From NCBI RefSeq assembly GCF_030693625.1, contig NZ_JAUYAF010000024.1:53992-117991 (forward strand): a stretch of 64,000 bases of DNA, read 5' to 3'. Under the pieces are notes generated by a model. That model worked only from the letters and a program-made list of their open reading frames with translations, ran no database searches and was not told the origin of the DNA. Positions 9,416-21,499 of this stretch are shown piece by piece; the first letter of the stretch is position 1; every line of letters starts with the position of its first letter. Position numbers and translations under genes: made by a program. The stretch comes from Phenylobacterium sp. GTDB lineage: Bacteria > Pseudomonadota > Alphaproteobacteria > Caulobacterales > Caulobacteraceae.

Positions 9416-10375
9416 CTAGGCTGCGTCCTTGGCCCGGCGGGCGGCCTGCAGCTTGGCGAAGTCCTCGCCGGCATGGTGCGATGAGCGGGTCAGGGGGCTG
9501 GCCGAGACCATCAGGAACCCCTTGGCCCGCGCGATCTCCTCATAGGCGTGGAACTCGTCCGGCGTCACGAACCGGTCGACCGCGGCGTGCTTGCGGGTCG
9601 GTTGCAGGTACTGGCCGATGGTCAGGAAATCGATGCCGGCCGAACGCATGTCGTCCATCACCTGCATGACCTCCTCCTTGGTCTCGCCCAGTCCGACCAT
9701 CAGGCCTGACTTGGTGAACTGTTCAGGGTCGCGCTCCTTCACCCGCTCCAGCAGGCGCAGGGAGTGGAAGTAGCGGGCGCCTGGGCGGATCGACAGGTAG
9801 AGGCGCGGGACAGTCTCCAGGTTGTGGTTGAAGACGTCGGGCTTGGCGTCGATCACCAGCTCGGCGGCCGAGGCCGGCTTGCGCAGGAAATCCGGGGTCA
9901 GGATCTCGATGGTGGTGCCGCTGGCCTGGGCGCGGATCGCGCGCACCACCTGAGCGAAGTGGTCGGCCCCACCATCGGCCAGGTCGTCGCGGTCCACCGA
10001 GGTGATCACCACGTGCTTCAGGCCCATCTTGGCCACGGCGTCGGCGACGCGGGCGGGCTCGGTGGGGTCGAGGGCCTGCGGCTTGCCGGTGATGACGTTG
10101 CAGAAGGCGCAGGCCCGGGTGCAGGTGTCGCCCATGATCATCATGGTGGCGTGGTTGATGCTCCAGCACTCGCCGATGTTCGGGCAGGCGGCTTCCTCGC
10201 AGACCGTGGTGAGGCCGTGTTCCTTCACCAGGGCCTTGGTGACCGAATAGCCCGGTGAGCCCGGGGCGCGGACACGCAGCCATTCGGGTTTGCGCAGCAT
10301 CGGCGTGTCGGGCCGGGACTGCTTTTCAGGGTGCCGCGGCCTTGCGCCGGTGACGGTGTCGATAACGGTCGCCAT
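9416..10375 (-). CDS. lipA: Lipoyl synthase LipA
   Basis: Radical-SAM enzyme that inserts two sulfurs into octanoyl groups on lipoyl domains, such as those of the Pdh subunits encoded about 7 kb away. The ATG at 10375 gives 319 residues, the family length ([15 protein letters not shown]). The auxiliary cluster motif [12 protein letters not shown] and the radical-SAM motif [10 protein letters not shown] are intact, followed by [12 protein letters not shown] and the conserved [13 protein letters not shown]. The frame stays open upstream to 10924, but that part is antisense to the hydrolase gene and carries no LipA homology, so the 10375 start was chosen. Downstream the RatA-like gene follows after three bases. 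Confidence 0.97.
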   Translation of the reverse strand: MATVIDTVTGARPRHPEKQSRPDTPMLRKPEWLRVRAPGSPGYSVTKALVKEHGLTTVCEEAACPNIGECWSINHATMMIMGDTCTRACAFCNVITGKPQALDPTEPARVADAVAKMGLKHVVITSVDRDDLADGGADHFAQVVRAIRAQASGTTIEILTPDFLRKPASAAELVIDAKPDVFNHNLETVPRLYLSIRPGARYFHSLRLLERVKERDPEQFTKSGLMVGLGETKEEVMQVMDDMRSAGIDFLTIGQYLQPTRKHAAVDRFVTPDEFHAYEEIARAKGFLMVSASPLTRSSHHAGEDFAKLQAARRAKDAA

Positions 10376-10462
10376 GCCCCCTAGATCGGCGTTCGGGCCG
10401 CTTGGATCAAGCCACGATTGAGCAGCCTTGCGCCACAGCGGTGAACTGGGTTCAAAGACGGC

Positions 10463-11548
10463 ATGGTCCGCGCCCTGGCAGTCGCCGCTTTGCTCCTGTT
10501 GCTCGCGGCGTGCGGCCGCGGCGATCTGATGGGGCCGTTCGCGGAGACCCAGGCGCCGCCGGCGCTCAGCCCCCGCTTCTACCCGCCAGAAGGCTGGGCC
10601 TGGGGCTTCATTGAGACCGGCGGCAAACCCGCCCAGCGCTACGGCGTCGCCGCCGGCTGGCGGGCGCCCAGGGCCACGGTCGTGATCCTGCCGGGCTACG
10701 GAGAGTCGGCCGAGGCCTGGTTCGAGACCGCCAGCGGCCTGATCCGGCGCGGCTACACCGTCTGGATCCTCGAGAGGGCGGGTCAGGGCGGGTCGGCTCG
10801 CTACACCCTGCCCCGCGACCTTGGGTTTGTTCCGAGCTTCGAGCCCGATGTCGCCAATGTCGGCGCCCTGGTCCGGGTGGTGATCCGTCCCCCGGAAACC
10901 TCCCCGCTGATCCTGCTGGGCCATGCCGACGGCGCGGTCGTGGCGCTGCGGGCCGTGGAGGCCGGGCTGAAGGTCGATGCCGTGATCCTGTCGTCGCCGG
11001 ACGTCGCGTCGCGCGCCGTCAGCGCAGACTCGGCCCAGGCGCTCGCAGGCCGCGCGGGCCTCGGCCGACTGCCGTCGACCGACTGGCGGCCCTGGAGCCG
11101 ATCAGCGCCCGACGCGCGCGGCCAGGGCCTCACCCACGACGCCTGGCGCGGGCGGGTTCAGCAGGCCTGGCAGACCGCCAATCCGGACCTGCGCATGTCG
11201 TCACCCAGTCTCGGCTGGCGCGGCGCCCACCAGGCCGCCAGCCGCGCGGCGGAGGCCAACGCCGGCGCGGTGAAGGCCGAGGTCCTGATGCTGCTGCCCG
11301 ACAAGACCACCAAGGAAGCCCTCGCGCTCTGCAAGGCCCTGCCCCACTGTCGCTCGGTCGCCGTCCCGGGCGCCTTTGCGGCCCTGCACCTGGAGGAAGA
11401 TCGCTTCCGTCAGCCCTGGATGGACCAGGTCACCGGCTATATCGCCGCCAGAGTCGAGGCCGAGCGCCAAGCTGAAGTCGCCCCGCCTGCGGCCGAAACC
11501 CCGGCCCCGGCCCCGACTCCAGAGGAGAATTCCCCGCCCCCGCCCTGA
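10463..11548 (+). CDS. Predicted lipoprotein with alpha/beta-hydrolase fold lacking the nucleophile serine
   Basis: 361 residues. Signal peptide with lipobox LLLAAC; the lipidated Cys would be residue 17, so the protein is probably anchored in an envelope membrane. Hydrolase-fold elements: [19 protein letters not shown] (oxyanion region, about 72-90), [14 protein letters not shown] and the nucleophile elbow [15 protein letters not shown] (149-163). The canonical GxSxG Ser is Ala at residue 155 (codon GCC at 10925-10927), so ordinary esterase or lysophospholipase chemistry looks unlikely. The C-terminal 35 residues are rich in Ala, Pro and Glu. It resembles the lysophospholipase/monoacylglycerol-lipase group. 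Divergent from lipA; function unknown. Confidence 0.72.
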   Translation: MVRALAVAALLLLLAACGRGDLMGPFAETQAPPALSPRFYPPEGWAWGFIETGGKPAQRYGVAAGWRAPRATVVILPGYGESAEAWFETASGLIRRGYTVWILERAGQGGSARYTLPRDLGFVPSFEPDVANVGALVRVVIRPPETSPLILLGHADGAVVALRAVEAGLKVDAVILSSPDVASRAVSADSAQALAGRAGLGRLPSTDWRPWSRSAPDARGQGLTHDAWRGRVQQAWQTANPDLRMSSPSLGWRGAHQAASRAAEANAGAVKAEVLMLLPDKTTKEALALCKALPHCRSVAVPGAFAALHLEEDRFRQPWMDQVTGYIAARVEAERQAEVAPPAAETPAPAPTPEENSPPPP

Positions 11549-11646
11549 AACCGCCTCACGCATTGTAACGTATCCTTGCAATGACGAACCCGGACGATAG
11601 GCTTGCGCTCCAAGAACCGGCGATCCGATCGGGGAGGTCTTCGCCT

Positions 11647-13203
11647 TTGTCGCGTACATTTGATCCGCTTGAGAGCCAGAAGACCCTGTTTGGGGCTCTG
11701 CTCGACGCCCGCGCCCAGTTCGGCGCCAAGAAACCGATCCTGGAGGACCAGGAGCGCAATCCGCTGTCCTATACCGACATGATCCGGGCCGCCTTCGCGC
11801 TTGGCCGGAAGATCGCGGCGTTCACGGAAAAAGGCGAGCGGGTCGGGGTCATGCTGCCCGCAAGCTCAGCCGCCATCGTCACCTTCTTCGCCCTGCACGC
11901 CTTCGGGCGCGTCCCCACCATGCTGAACTTCACCTCCGGCATCCGGAACCTGAAGGGTGCCTGCAAACTGGCCGGGGTGAAGCGGGTGCTGACCGCCCAC
12001 CGGTTCATCGAGCAGGGCCAGCTCCACGATCTGGTGGACGCCTTGGAGGAGGTCTCGACCGTCACCTACCTGGAGGAGGTGCGTGAGAAGATCGGTCTGG
12101 CCGACAAGATCTTCGCCGCCACCGCCGGCGCCTTTCCCAGGGCCTTCCTGGCCGAGACCAAGCCAGACGATCCCGGCGTCATCCTGTTCACCTCCGGCAG
12201 CTTCGGCGTGCCCAAGGGCGTGGTGCTGAGCCAGGCCAATCTAGTGTCCAACGTCTACCAGATCGCCTCCCACATCCCGCTGGATCCGGACTGGGTGATG
12301 TTCAATCCCCTGCCCACCTTCCACTGTTTCGGCCTCACCGGCGGCGCGCTGTTGCCCATCCTAACCGGCATGAAGGCGTTCCAGTATCCTTCGCCCCTGC
12401 ACACCAAGGTGATCCCGCCGCTGCTTAAGGATTCCAAGGCTTCCATCCTGCTGGCCACCGACACCTTCCTCAACCAGTACGCCCGGGTCGCCGAGTACGA
12501 CGAGTTGGCCGGACTGAAGTTCATCGTCTGCGGCGCCGAGAAGGTGCGTGAGGAAACCCACAACCTGATACGCGACAGCTTCGGCGACGTGCCGGTGCTG
12601 GAGGGCTATGGCGCCACCGAGGCGGCCCCGGTCATCGCGGTCAACAAGCCCATCGACAACCGTCGCGGCACGGTCGGCGGCCTGCTGCCTGGAATGGAGA
12701 CCCGCCTGGAACCGGTTCCAGGCATTCCCGGCGGCGGTCGGTTCTTCGTGCGCGGCCCCAATGTGATGAGCGGCTACCTGCGCCCCGATGGCTCGATCGA
12801 GCCCCTGACCGATGGTTGGCACGATACGGGCGACGTGGTGGACCTGTCCGACGATGACTGGGTCACCATTCGCGGGCGGGTGAAGCGCTTCGCCAAGGTC
12901 GGCGGCGAAATGGTCTCCCTGACCGCCGCCGAGGATCTGGCCGTCGCCGTCTGGCCCGACAACCGGCACGCGGTCATCGCCATGCCCGACACCCGCAAGG
13001 GCGAGCGCCTGGTGCTGGTCACCGACCGGCGCGACGCGGACTCCAGCGCGCTGGTGGCCCACGCCAAGGCCATCGGCGCGTCCGAGCTGAACGTGCCGAA
13101 GAAGATCCTCAAGGTGCCTGAAGTGCCGGTCCTGGGCACGGGTAAGACCGACTATGTCGCCATCCAGCGCATGGTTGAGGCCGAGGGCCGTCGCGCGGCA
13201 TAA
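11647..13203 (+). CDS. Acyl-CoA synthetase / AMP-dependent acyl ligase (Aas-like)
   Basis: Adenylate-forming enzyme that activates fatty or other carboxylic acids. Seen: P-loop VILFTSGSFGVPKGVVLS, the YGATEAAPV motif (A5), the WHDTGDVVDLS hinge block and the C-terminal PVLGTGKTDY with the catalytic Lys. It resembles the ligase half of the acyl-ACP/phospholipid acyltransferase Aas, without the acyltransferase half. Start: a TTG at 11647 lies eight bases after a strong GGGGAGG ribosome site. The ATG at 11581 (22 residues longer) has no such site, so the TTG is preferred but not certain. A thiolase follows in the same direction after 94 bases, consistent with fatty-acid metabolism. Confidence 0.85.
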   Translation: MSRTFDPLESQKTLFGALLDARAQFGAKKPILEDQERNPLSYTDMIRAAFALGRKIAAFTEKGERVGVMLPASSAAIVTFFALHAFGRVPTMLNFTSGIRNLKGACKLAGVKRVLTAHRFIEQGQLHDLVDALEEVSTVTYLEEVREKIGLADKIFAATAGAFPRAFLAETKPDDPGVILFTSGSFGVPKGVVLSQANLVSNVYQIASHIPLDPDWVMFNPLPTFHCFGLTGGALLPILTGMKAFQYPSPLHTKVIPPLLKDSKASILLATDTFLNQYARVAEYDELAGLKFIVCGAEKVREETHNLIRDSFGDVPVLEGYGATEAAPVIAVNKPIDNRRGTVGGLLPGMETRLEPVPGIPGGGRFFVRGPNVMSGYLRPDGSIEPLTDGWHDTGDVVDLSDDDWVTIRGRVKRFAKVGGEMVSLTAAEDLAVAVWPDNRHAVIAMPDTRKGERLVLVTDRRDADSSALVAHAKAIGASELNVPKKILKVPEVPVLGTGKTDYVAIQRMVEAEGRRAA

Positions 13204-13297
13204 CGCGCAAGAGTCCTAATCGGCGCTTGGCTGCCGTGGGGGAGCCGGGTCCATCCTGGCTCTGAGAGACGCAAACCTGCCCCGAGAGGAATACGCC

Positions 13298-15938
<2,641 letters not shown>

Positions 15939-15939
<1 letters not shown>

Positions 15940-16415
15940 TACAGCAGCGCCTCGATGGCGCTTTCAAGCGACTTGGGTTCGACGGTGGGGGCGAAGCGCT
16001 CCACCACCTGGCCCTTACGGTCGACCAGGAACTTGGTGAAATTCCACTTCACATTGGCGGTGCCCAGCAGCCCCTTCTTCTCCTTCTTCAGATAGGCGAA
16101 GAGCGGGTGGGTCTTGGGGCCGTTGACGTCGATCTTGGTCATCATCGGGAAGTCGACGTCGTAGGTCAGGGCGCAGAAGCTGGCGATCTCCTCGGCGTTC
16201 CCCGGCTCCTGGGCGCCGAACTGGTTGCAGGGGAACCCCAGCACCACGAAGCCCCGGTCCTTGTACTTGGTGTAGAGCGCCTCCAGTCCCTCGAACTGCG
16301 GAGTGAACCCGCACTTGCTCGCGGTGTTGACGATCAGGACCACCTTCTCGCGGTAGGTGGACATCGGCGTCGCCTTGCCCTCCAGGGTCTCGGCGCTGAA
16401 GTCATAGATGCTCAT
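15939..16415 (-). CDS. Glutathione peroxidase family protein (BtuE/GPx, cysteine type)
   Basis: Thiol peroxidase that reduces hydrogen or lipid peroxides, often using thioredoxin in bacteria. 158 residues. Catalytic Cys35 in NTASKCGFTPQ is encoded as ordinary Cys, not selenocysteine; the conserved Gln lies in FPCNQFGAQEPG and the Trp in VKWNFTKFLV. It sits between aceF and lpdA with 9-base and overlapping junctions, so it is very likely co-transcribed with the pyruvate dehydrogenase genes. That context suggests protection of lipoyl or thiol chemistry against peroxide, which is an inference. Confidence 0.93.
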
Positions 16416-16424
16416 GGCGCGCTC

Positions 16425-17753
16425 CTAGACGATCATCGTGATGGGATCTTCGATCAGGATCTTGAAGGCCTGCAGCCAGCGAGCGCCGATGGCGCCGTCC
16501 ACCACGCGGTGATCGCAGGTCAGGGTCACCGTCATCACCGTGGCGATGGCCAGTTGGCCGTTCTTCACGACCGGGCGCGGCTCGCCCGCGCCCACCGAGA
16601 GGATCGCGCCCTGGGGCTCGTTGAGGATCGAGGCGAAGGCCTTGATCCCGAACATGCCGAGGTTGGAAATCGAGAAGGTGCCGCCCTGGAATTCCTCGGG
16701 CTTGAGCTTGCGGGTGCGGGCCCGGGCGGCCAGGTCCTTGGCCTCGGTGGCGATCTGGGCCAGGCCCTTGGTCTCGGCCGCGCGGATGATGGGCGTGATC
16801 AGCCCGCCGTCGATGGCGACGGCCATGGCGATGTCGGCGTGGTGATGCAGGGCGATGCCCTCGGGCGAGTAGGATGCGTTGGCCTCCGGCACCTGCTTCA
16901 GGGCGATGGCGGCGGCCTTGATCACCAGGTCGTTGACGCTGACCTTGACGCCCTGGCTCTCCAGCATGGCGTTGATCTTCACCCGGCCGGCCAGCAGGGC
17001 GTCGATCTCCAGGTCGATGGTGAGGGGGAAGTGCGGCACGTCGCGGAAGCTGTCGGTGAGCCGCCGGGCGACGGTCTTGCGCATGCCGTCCAGGGGCACG
17101 AGGTCGTAGGAGCCGTCCGGAACGCCCATCTGAGCCAGGCTCTGCACCTGACGCGGGGCCGACGCCGCCGCGCCGCCAGTGGCCGGGGCCTTCGCCGCGC
17201 CGGGGGCCGCGCCCTCCACGTCACGCTTGATGATGCGGCCGTGGGGCCCGGAGCCCTTCAGGGCCGACAGGTCGAGGTTCTTCTGGGCCGCGATCCGCCG
17301 GGCCAGGGGCGAGGCGAACACGCGCGTTCCCTGCCCTTCTCCCCTTGCGGGAGGAGGTGGCCGGTCGGAGACCGGTCGGATGAGGGGTTGGGCTCCCGCC
17401 TCAGCGCTAGCTGCAACTGGCTTTCCGGACGGTTCTGAGAGACCCCTCATCCGACCCTGCTCCGCAGGGCCACCTTCTCCCGCAAGGGGAGAAGGAGAAG
17501 GCGCCGCCGTCTCGCCCTCGGACAGTCTCGCGATCGGCGAATTGACCTTCACGTTCTCCGTGCCCTCGGGGACCAGGATGTCCTCGATGGTCCCCTCGTC
17601 GACGGCCTCGACCTCCATGGTCGCCTTGTCGGTCTCGATCTCGGCGATGACGTCGCCGGACTTCACCACATCGCCCTTCTTCACATACCACTTGGCGAGC
17701 GTGCCCTCCTCCATGGTGGGCGACAGCGCGGGCATCAGGATCTCAGTCGACAT
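16425..17753 (-). CDS. aceF: Pyruvate dehydrogenase E2 (dihydrolipoamide acetyltransferase)
   Basis: Core of the pyruvate dehydrogenase complex. 442 residues: one lipoyl domain (1 to about 80, lipoylated Lys43 in [12 protein letters not shown]), a linker, a peripheral-subunit-binding domain (about 142-178, [15 protein letters not shown]) and the catalytic domain, ending with the active-site [13 protein letters not shown]. The linker at residues 87-141 is unusual: it is encoded by two inverted copies of a dispersed palindromic repeat inserted in frame (17334-17494). Elsewhere in the chromosome the same repeat is intergenic. The linker is flexible in this family, so the insertion is probably tolerated. 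Preceded by the GFA gene, followed by gpx. Confidence 0.96.
   Translation of the reverse strand: MSTEILMPALSPTMEEGTLAKWYVKKGDVVKSGDVIAEIETDKATMEVEAVDEGTIEDILVPEGTENVKVNSPIARLSEGETAAPSPSPLAGEGGPAEQGRMRGLSEPSGKPVAASAEAGAQPLIRPVSDRPPPPARGEGQGTRVFASPLARRIAAQKNLDLSALKGSGPHGRIIKRDVEGAAPGAAKAPATGGAAASAPRQVQSLAQMGVPDGSYDLVPLDGMRKTVARRLTDSFRDVPHFPLTIDLEIDALLAGRVKINAMLESQGVKVSVNDLVIKAAAIALKQVPEANASYSPEGIALHHHADIAMAVAIDGGLITPIIRAAETKGLAQIATEAKDLAARARTRKLKPEEFQGGTFSISNLGMFGIKAFASILNEPQGAILSVGAGEPRPVVKNGQLAIATVMTVTLTCDHRVVDGAIGARWLQAFKILIEDPITMIV
17334..17494. repeat. Inverted pair of a dispersed palindromic repeat inside aceF
   Basis: Two arms in opposite orientation, 17334-17392 and about 17437-17494, share CCTTCTCCCCTTGCGGGAG and further bases (GGTGGCC, GGTCGGATGAGGGGT), with a spacer of about 44 bases. 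A further partial copy lies at 21309-21346. Within aceF the whole unit is in frame and adds about 55 residues rich in Pro, Gly, Glu and Arg to the linker. Confidence 0.85.
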
Positions 17754-17800
17754 GGGTCAGGCGCTCGGGCGGTTGTGGGGGGCGCAGGCGCGCACGATGG

Positions 17801-18202
17801 TCATGACGGCTCCAGCGACAGGTGGGCGAGCTGGTCGGCGTTGGCCTCCCAGTTCTGGCCGTCGAAGGCGGTGAGGTCTAGATTGGCCGCCTCGTCCAAG
17901 CAGCGGGCGTTGACAGACCAGCCATCCGGATTGGAACGCGGGCGGTAGAAGCTCTTGATGCCGCATTCCGAGCAGAACAGGTGCTTGGCCACCCGGCTGT
18001 TGAAGGTGTACTCGGCCAGCCGCTCCATGCCCTTGGTCACCCGGAAGCGGCTCTCGGGCACGATGACGTGGATGTAGCCGGTCTTGGCGCACATCGAGCA
18101 GTTACAGCTCTGGGCCTCGACCACCTGCGGCAGGGCCACCTCGAACCGCACGCCGCCGCAATGGCAGCCTCCCGCCCGCCAGTTGAACGGGTCGGGGGTC
18201 AT
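17801..18202 (-). CDS. GFA (glutathione-dependent formaldehyde-activating) family protein
   Basis: Zinc protein of the GFA/CENP-V fold, 133 residues. The cysteine sets are intact: CHCGGVRFE near residue 13, [10 protein letters not shown] and FCSECG. Founding members help glutathione react with formaldehyde, but most family members have no known substrate. The start overlaps the pdhB stop (18199-18202), and aceF begins 47 bases downstream, so it is embedded in the pyruvate dehydrogenase operon. A role in removing reactive aldehydes or one-carbon by-products there is inference only. Confidence 0.9.
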   Translation of the reverse strand: MTPDPFNWRAGGCHCGGVRFEVALPQVVEAQSCNCSMCAKTGYIHVIVPESRFRVTKGMERLAEYTFNSRVAKHLFCSECGIKSFYRPRSNPDGWSVNARCLDEAANLDLTAFDGQNWEANADQLAHLSLEPS

Positions 18203-19605
18203 TTGTGCGTGACCGCCTTCACCGCCTTCACGATCTTGTCGACCGAGGGCAGCGACAGCGCCTCCAGATTGGCCGCGTAGGGCATGGGCACGTCCTCCTG
18301 GTGCACGCGGGCCGGAGGGGCGTCCAGGTAGTCGAAGGCGTGCTCCAGCACCCGCGCGATCACCTCGGCGCCGACGCCCATCGGACCCCAGCCTTCCTCG
18401 ACGGTAACCAGGCGATTGGTCTTCTTGACGCTCGCCACGATGGTCTCGTGATCCAGCGGACGCAGGGTGCGCAGGTCGATCACCTCGGCCTCGATCCCCT
18501 CGCCCGCCAGCCGCTCGGCGGCCTCCAGGGCCAGACCGACGGCCCGAGAGTGGGCGGTGATGGTGACGTCGGTCCCCTCGCGGCGGACCTTGGCCTTGCC
18601 GATCGGCACAACCCAGTCGCCCTCGGGTACATCGAACTCCACCCCGTAGAGCATCTCGTGCTCCAGGAAGACCACGGGGTTGGGGTCTCGGATGGCGGCC
18701 TTCAGCAGGCCCTTGGCGTCGGCGGCGTCATAGGGCGCCACCACCTTCAGGCCGGGCACCTGGGCGTACCAGGCCGAATAGTCCTGGCTGTGCTGGGCGC
18801 CGACGCGGGCCGCGGCGCCGTTGGGCCCGCGGAACACGACCGAGCATTTGATCTGGCCGCCGGACATGTAGAGCGTCTTGGCGGCGGAGTTGATGATGTG
18901 GTCGATGGCCTGCATGGCGAAGTTGAAGGTCATGAACTCGATGATGGGCTTGAGGCCCGCCATCGCCGCGCCCACACCAAGGCCGGCGAAGCCGTATTCG
19001 GTGATCGGGGTGTCAATGACGCGGCGGTCGCCGAACTCCTCCAGCAGGCCGCGGGAGACCTTGTAGGCGCCCTGGTACTGGGCGACCTCCTCCCCCATCA
19101 GGAAGACGTTCTCGTCAGCCCGCATCTCCTCGGCCATGGCGTCGCGCAGGGCGTCGCGCAGGGTGGTCTTCACCAGCTTCACGCCATCGGGCAACTCGGG
19201 ATCGCGCAGGGTCGGCTTGGGCGTCACGGGTGTCGCGCCTTCGCCCTCCGGCTGCGGCTGCGCGGCCTCGGCGGGCTGCTTTTCAGGATCGCCGCTGGCG
19301 GCGGGCTCGGGCTTGGTCTCGCTCTTCGTGGCCGGCGCATCGACCTTGGCCGACGGCGCGGCGGCGCCCTCGCCGGAGAGACGCGCGATGGGCGTATTGA
19401 CCTTCACCTCCTCGGAGCCTTCCGGCACCAGGATCTCCTCGATCACGCCCTCGTCGACCGCCTCGACCTCCATGGTCGCCTTGTCGGTCTCGATCTCGGC
19501 GATGACGTCGCCGGACCGGACAGTGTCGCCCACCTTCACGTGCCACTTGGCGAGCGTGCCCTCTTCCATGGTGGGAGAGAGGGCCGGCATCAGTACGTCG
19601 GTCAC
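18199..19605 (-). CDS. pdhB: Pyruvate dehydrogenase E1 beta subunit with N-terminal lipoyl domain
   Basis: E1 beta partner of PdhA in oxidative decarboxylation of pyruvate. 468 residues, longer than the usual ~330 because residues 1 to about 80 form a lipoyl domain (lipoylated Lys42 in [12 protein letters not shown]) nearly identical to that of AceF. An Ala/Pro/Glu linker follows to about 130, then the E1 beta domain ([38 protein letters not shown]). Lipoylated PdhB is a known alphaproteobacterial arrangement. Start is a GTG at 19605 overlapping the pdhA stop by four bases. Confidence 0.96.
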   Translation of the reverse strand: MTDVLMPALSPTMEEGTLAKWHVKVGDTVRSGDVIAEIETDKATMEVEAVDEGVIEEILVPEGSEEVKVNTPIARLSGEGAAAPSAKVDAPATKSETKPEPAASGDPEKQPAEAAQPQPEGEGATPVTPKPTLRDPELPDGVKLVKTTLRDALRDAMAEEMRADENVFLMGEEVAQYQGAYKVSRGLLEEFGDRRVIDTPITEYGFAGLGVGAAMAGLKPIIEFMTFNFAMQAIDHIINSAAKTLYMSGGQIKCSVVFRGPNGAAARVGAQHSQDYSAWYAQVPGLKVVAPYDAADAKGLLKAAIRDPNPVVFLEHEMLYGVEFDVPEGDWVVPIGKAKVRREGTDVTITAHSRAVGLALEAAERLAGEGIEAEVIDLRTLRPLDHETIVASVKKTNRLVTVEEGWGPMGVGAEVIARVLEHAFDYLDAPPARVHQEDVPMPYAANLEALSLPSVDKIVKAVKAVTHK

Positions 19606-20648
19606 TGAGCGGCCTCCAGGTAGACGTCGGTATAGAGCTCGGACGGGTCGGGCTCGGGCGAGGTGCGGGCGAATTCGGCGGCGTCGGCGACGATCTTCTT
19701 CACCTCGGCGTCGATGGCCTTCAGCGCGGCCTCGTCGGCCCAGCCCTTCTTCTCCAGCAGCTCCTGCAGGTGGTCGATGGGATCGCGGGTCTTGCGGACC
19801 TCGTCGACCTCTTCCCGGGTGCGGTACTTGGCCGGGTCGCTCATGGAGTGGCCACGGTAGCGGTAGGTCTTCATTTCCAGGATGTAGGGGCCTTCGCCCG
19901 AGCGGGCATGGGCGGCGGCCTTTCGGGCGGCCTCCTGGACGGCGATGACGTCCATGCCGTCAACCTCCTCGCCCGGAATCCGGAACGAGGCGCCGCGCTT
20001 GTACAGGTGGGTCTCCGAGGACGAGCGCTCGATGGAGGTGCCCATGGCGTACTGGTTGTTCTCGATCACATAGACGACCGGAAGCTTCCAGATCGTGGCC
20101 ATGTTGAAGCTCTCATAGACCTGGCCCTGGTTGGCCGCGCCGTCGCCGAAATAGGTGAAGGCGACCTTCTTGTTGCCCTTGTAGCGGTTGGCCAGAGCCA
20201 GGCCGGTGCCCAGGCTCACCTGGCCGCCGACGATGCCGTGGCCGCCGTAGAAGTCCGCCTCGGTGGAGAACATGTGCATCGACCCGCCCTTGCCCTTGGA
20301 CGAGCCGGTGAAGCGGCCAGTGAGTTCGGCCATGACTTCCCTGGGGTCCATGCCGCAGGCCAGCATGTGGCCGTGGTCACGATAGCCGGTGATCACCTGG
20401 TCGCCGGCCTCCTTGATCGACTGCACGCCGACCGCGATGGCTTCCTGGCCGATGTAGAGGTGGCAGAAGCCCCCGATCAGACCCATGCCGTAGAGCTGGC
20501 CCGCACGCTCCTCGAAGCGGCGGATCAGCAGCATGTCGCGATAGAACTTGAGCAGGGAGTCCTTGGTCATGGGGTCCGCACCCCCGCCAATGACACCGGT
20601 GTCATCCTTCTTCCGCTTGGAAGTCGAGCTCGTCTGCCCGCGCGCCAT
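19602..20648 (-). CDS. pdhA: Pyruvate dehydrogenase E1 alpha subunit
   Basis: Thiamine-diphosphate-dependent alpha subunit of E1. The ThDP motif runs from [15 protein letters not shown] to [11 protein letters not shown]. Also seen: [26 protein letters not shown] and the phosphorylation-loop-like [15 protein letters not shown]. The ATG at 20648 has a GGAGAAA ribosome site five bases ahead and gives 348 residues. A GTG at 20672 would add eight residues but lacks a site, so the ATG was chosen. First gene of the pdh operon; the region upstream to ftsB carries a dispersed repeat. Confidence 0.96.
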   Translation of the reverse strand: MARGQTSSTSKRKKDDTGVIGGGADPMTKDSLLKFYRDMLLIRRFEERAGQLYGMGLIGGFCHLYIGQEAIAVGVQSIKEAGDQVITGYRDHGHMLACGMDPREVMAELTGRFTGSSKGKGGSMHMFSTEADFYGGHGIVGGQVSLGTGLALANRYKGNKKVAFTYFGDGAANQGQVYESFNMATIWKLPVVYVIENNQYAMGTSIERSSSETHLYKRGASFRIPGEEVDGMDVIAVQEAARKAAAHARSGEGPYILEMKTYRYRGHSMSDPAKYRTREEVDEVRKTRDPIDHLQELLEKKGWADEAALKAIDAEVKKIVADAAEFARTSPEPDPSELYTDVYLEAAQ

Positions 20649-20703
20649 TCGTTTCTCCGTGGAGTTCGCCACTTGGGCCTCGTTCCCGAGTCAGTCTCAC
20701 CCG

Positions 20704-20805
20704 AGAGCGTCATCGCTTCAGGTTCAAGCGAGAACGCTCCAAACCTTAAGTTAGAGCCCGACGGTCGCCAAAACCGGTGTCCACTTTCGGCTATCGGGCT
20801 CTAGA
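20704..20805. repeat. Dispersed intergenic repeat with two hairpins (pdhA-ftsB gap)
   Basis: Two palindromes in tandem. The first runs from GAGCGTCATCGCTTCAGG to AGAACGCTC; the second begins TAGAGCCCGA and ends TCGGGCTCTA, around a core ACCGGTGTCCACTTTCGG. The core resembles an intergenic repeat common in many alphaproteobacterial genomes (recognised by pattern, not searched). It may act as a terminator or mRNA-end structure for the ftsB-side transcript, but it also lies just upstream of pdhA. Confidence 0.65.
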
Positions 20806-20820
20806 ACGAACGAATCCGCC

Positions 20821-21165
20821 CTACGGCTTCACCCGGATCACATAGTCTCTCGGGTCGGCGAAACCTAGCAGGGAACGGGCCCGCTCTTCCAGCAGATCAG
20901 CCGAAAGACTGGTGTCGCGCAAAAGCCGGGCGCGAGCCTCGAGGTCCTGCCTCTCGACGCGCACCTTCTGCAGCTCGGAAATCTTGGCGGCCAGGGTGGC
21001 GTCGCGGGCGTCCGACGACAGCAGGCCCCGATCGCCCGTGAAGGCGTGGAACCCGAAATAGAAAATCAGGAGGGCCAGGGCGGCGGTCGGCAGATAGGGG
21101 CGGATACTTGCGAGCACGGGCCTGGAATCAACAGCGTTTCTGACCCCGCCAATGTCGTGCTTCAT
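20821..21165 (-). CDS. ftsB: Septum formation initiator FtsB/DivIC family protein
   Basis: Small bitopic division protein that acts with FtsL and FtsQ at the septum. The ATG at 21165 gives 114 residues (MKHDIGGVRNAVDS), with one membrane segment at about 25-42 (AALALLIFYFGFHAF) and then a coiled coil (KISELQKVRVERQDLEARA). The C-terminal LLEERARSLLGFADPRDYV motif is typical of the family. The frame is open further upstream to 21366, but that stretch is made of repeat sequence and lacks family similarity. It lies upstream of pdhA in the same direction, as in other Caulobacter relatives; eno is nearby. Confidence 0.85.
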   Translation of the reverse strand: MKHDIGGVRNAVDSRPVLASIRPYLPTAALALLIFYFGFHAFTGDRGLLSSDARDATLAAKISELQKVRVERQDLEARARLLRDTSLSADLLEERARSLLGFADPRDYVIRVKP

Positions 21166-21308
21166 GTTTAATATTGCGTTGCGGTCAAGCTTGAGGCCGC
21201 GGGGCCAAGCATCGCATTGGATTGAGGTTATCTGCTCCAGCTCCTTGAAGCGACGGAGCGGAGTCCCACAGAGGCGCCCACGCCCAGCGCATCCTTCGGC
21301 CCTGGCGT

Positions 21309-21346
21309 GAGAAGGTGGCCCTGCGGAGCAGCGTCGGATGGCGGGG
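21309..21346. repeat. Partial copy of the palindromic repeat found in aceF
   Basis: The block GAGAAGGTGGCCCTGCGGAG, then CAGCGTCGGATG, matches one arm of the aceF repeat with few differences. It is truncated on the left side relative to that arm. Confidence 0.8.
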
Positions 21347-21371
21347 TTGAAGGGCCTATCCAGCAAACCAA

Positions 21372-21472
21372 CCCGTCATCCCGGCCGCAGCGAAGCGGAG
21401 AGCCGGGACCCAGGGGCGGTGCGCACGGCCCCTGGGTCCCGGATCGGCCTATCGGCCGTCCGGGATGACGGG
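21372..21472. repeat. Long palindromic repeat element (second family)
   Basis: Perfect terminal inverted arms CCCGTCATCCCGG (21372-21384) and CCGGGATGACGGG (21460-21472), plus inner arms GGGACCCAGGGGC and GCCCCTGGGTCCC. The whole 101-base element could fold into one long hairpin. This type of CGTCATCCCGG repeat is widely dispersed in alphaproteobacteria. Confidence 0.85.
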
Positions 21473-21499
21473 AGTTGTTTATCTGAGCGGGGAGCGTGC

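Noticed and set aside
10376-10924. Longer N-terminus for lipA
   Set aside because: The added residues lie antisense to the hydrolase gene, have no radical-SAM family similarity and no ribosome site; the ATG at 10375 gives the normal LipA length.
16311-16313. Possible selenocysteine in the glutathione peroxidase
   Set aside because: The active-site codon encodes ordinary Cys (residue 35), no in-frame TGA is present.
18205-19608. 467-codon plus-strand frame antisense to pdhB
   Set aside because: pdhB carries lipoyl and E1 beta motifs over the same bases; the antisense frame shows shadow composition only.
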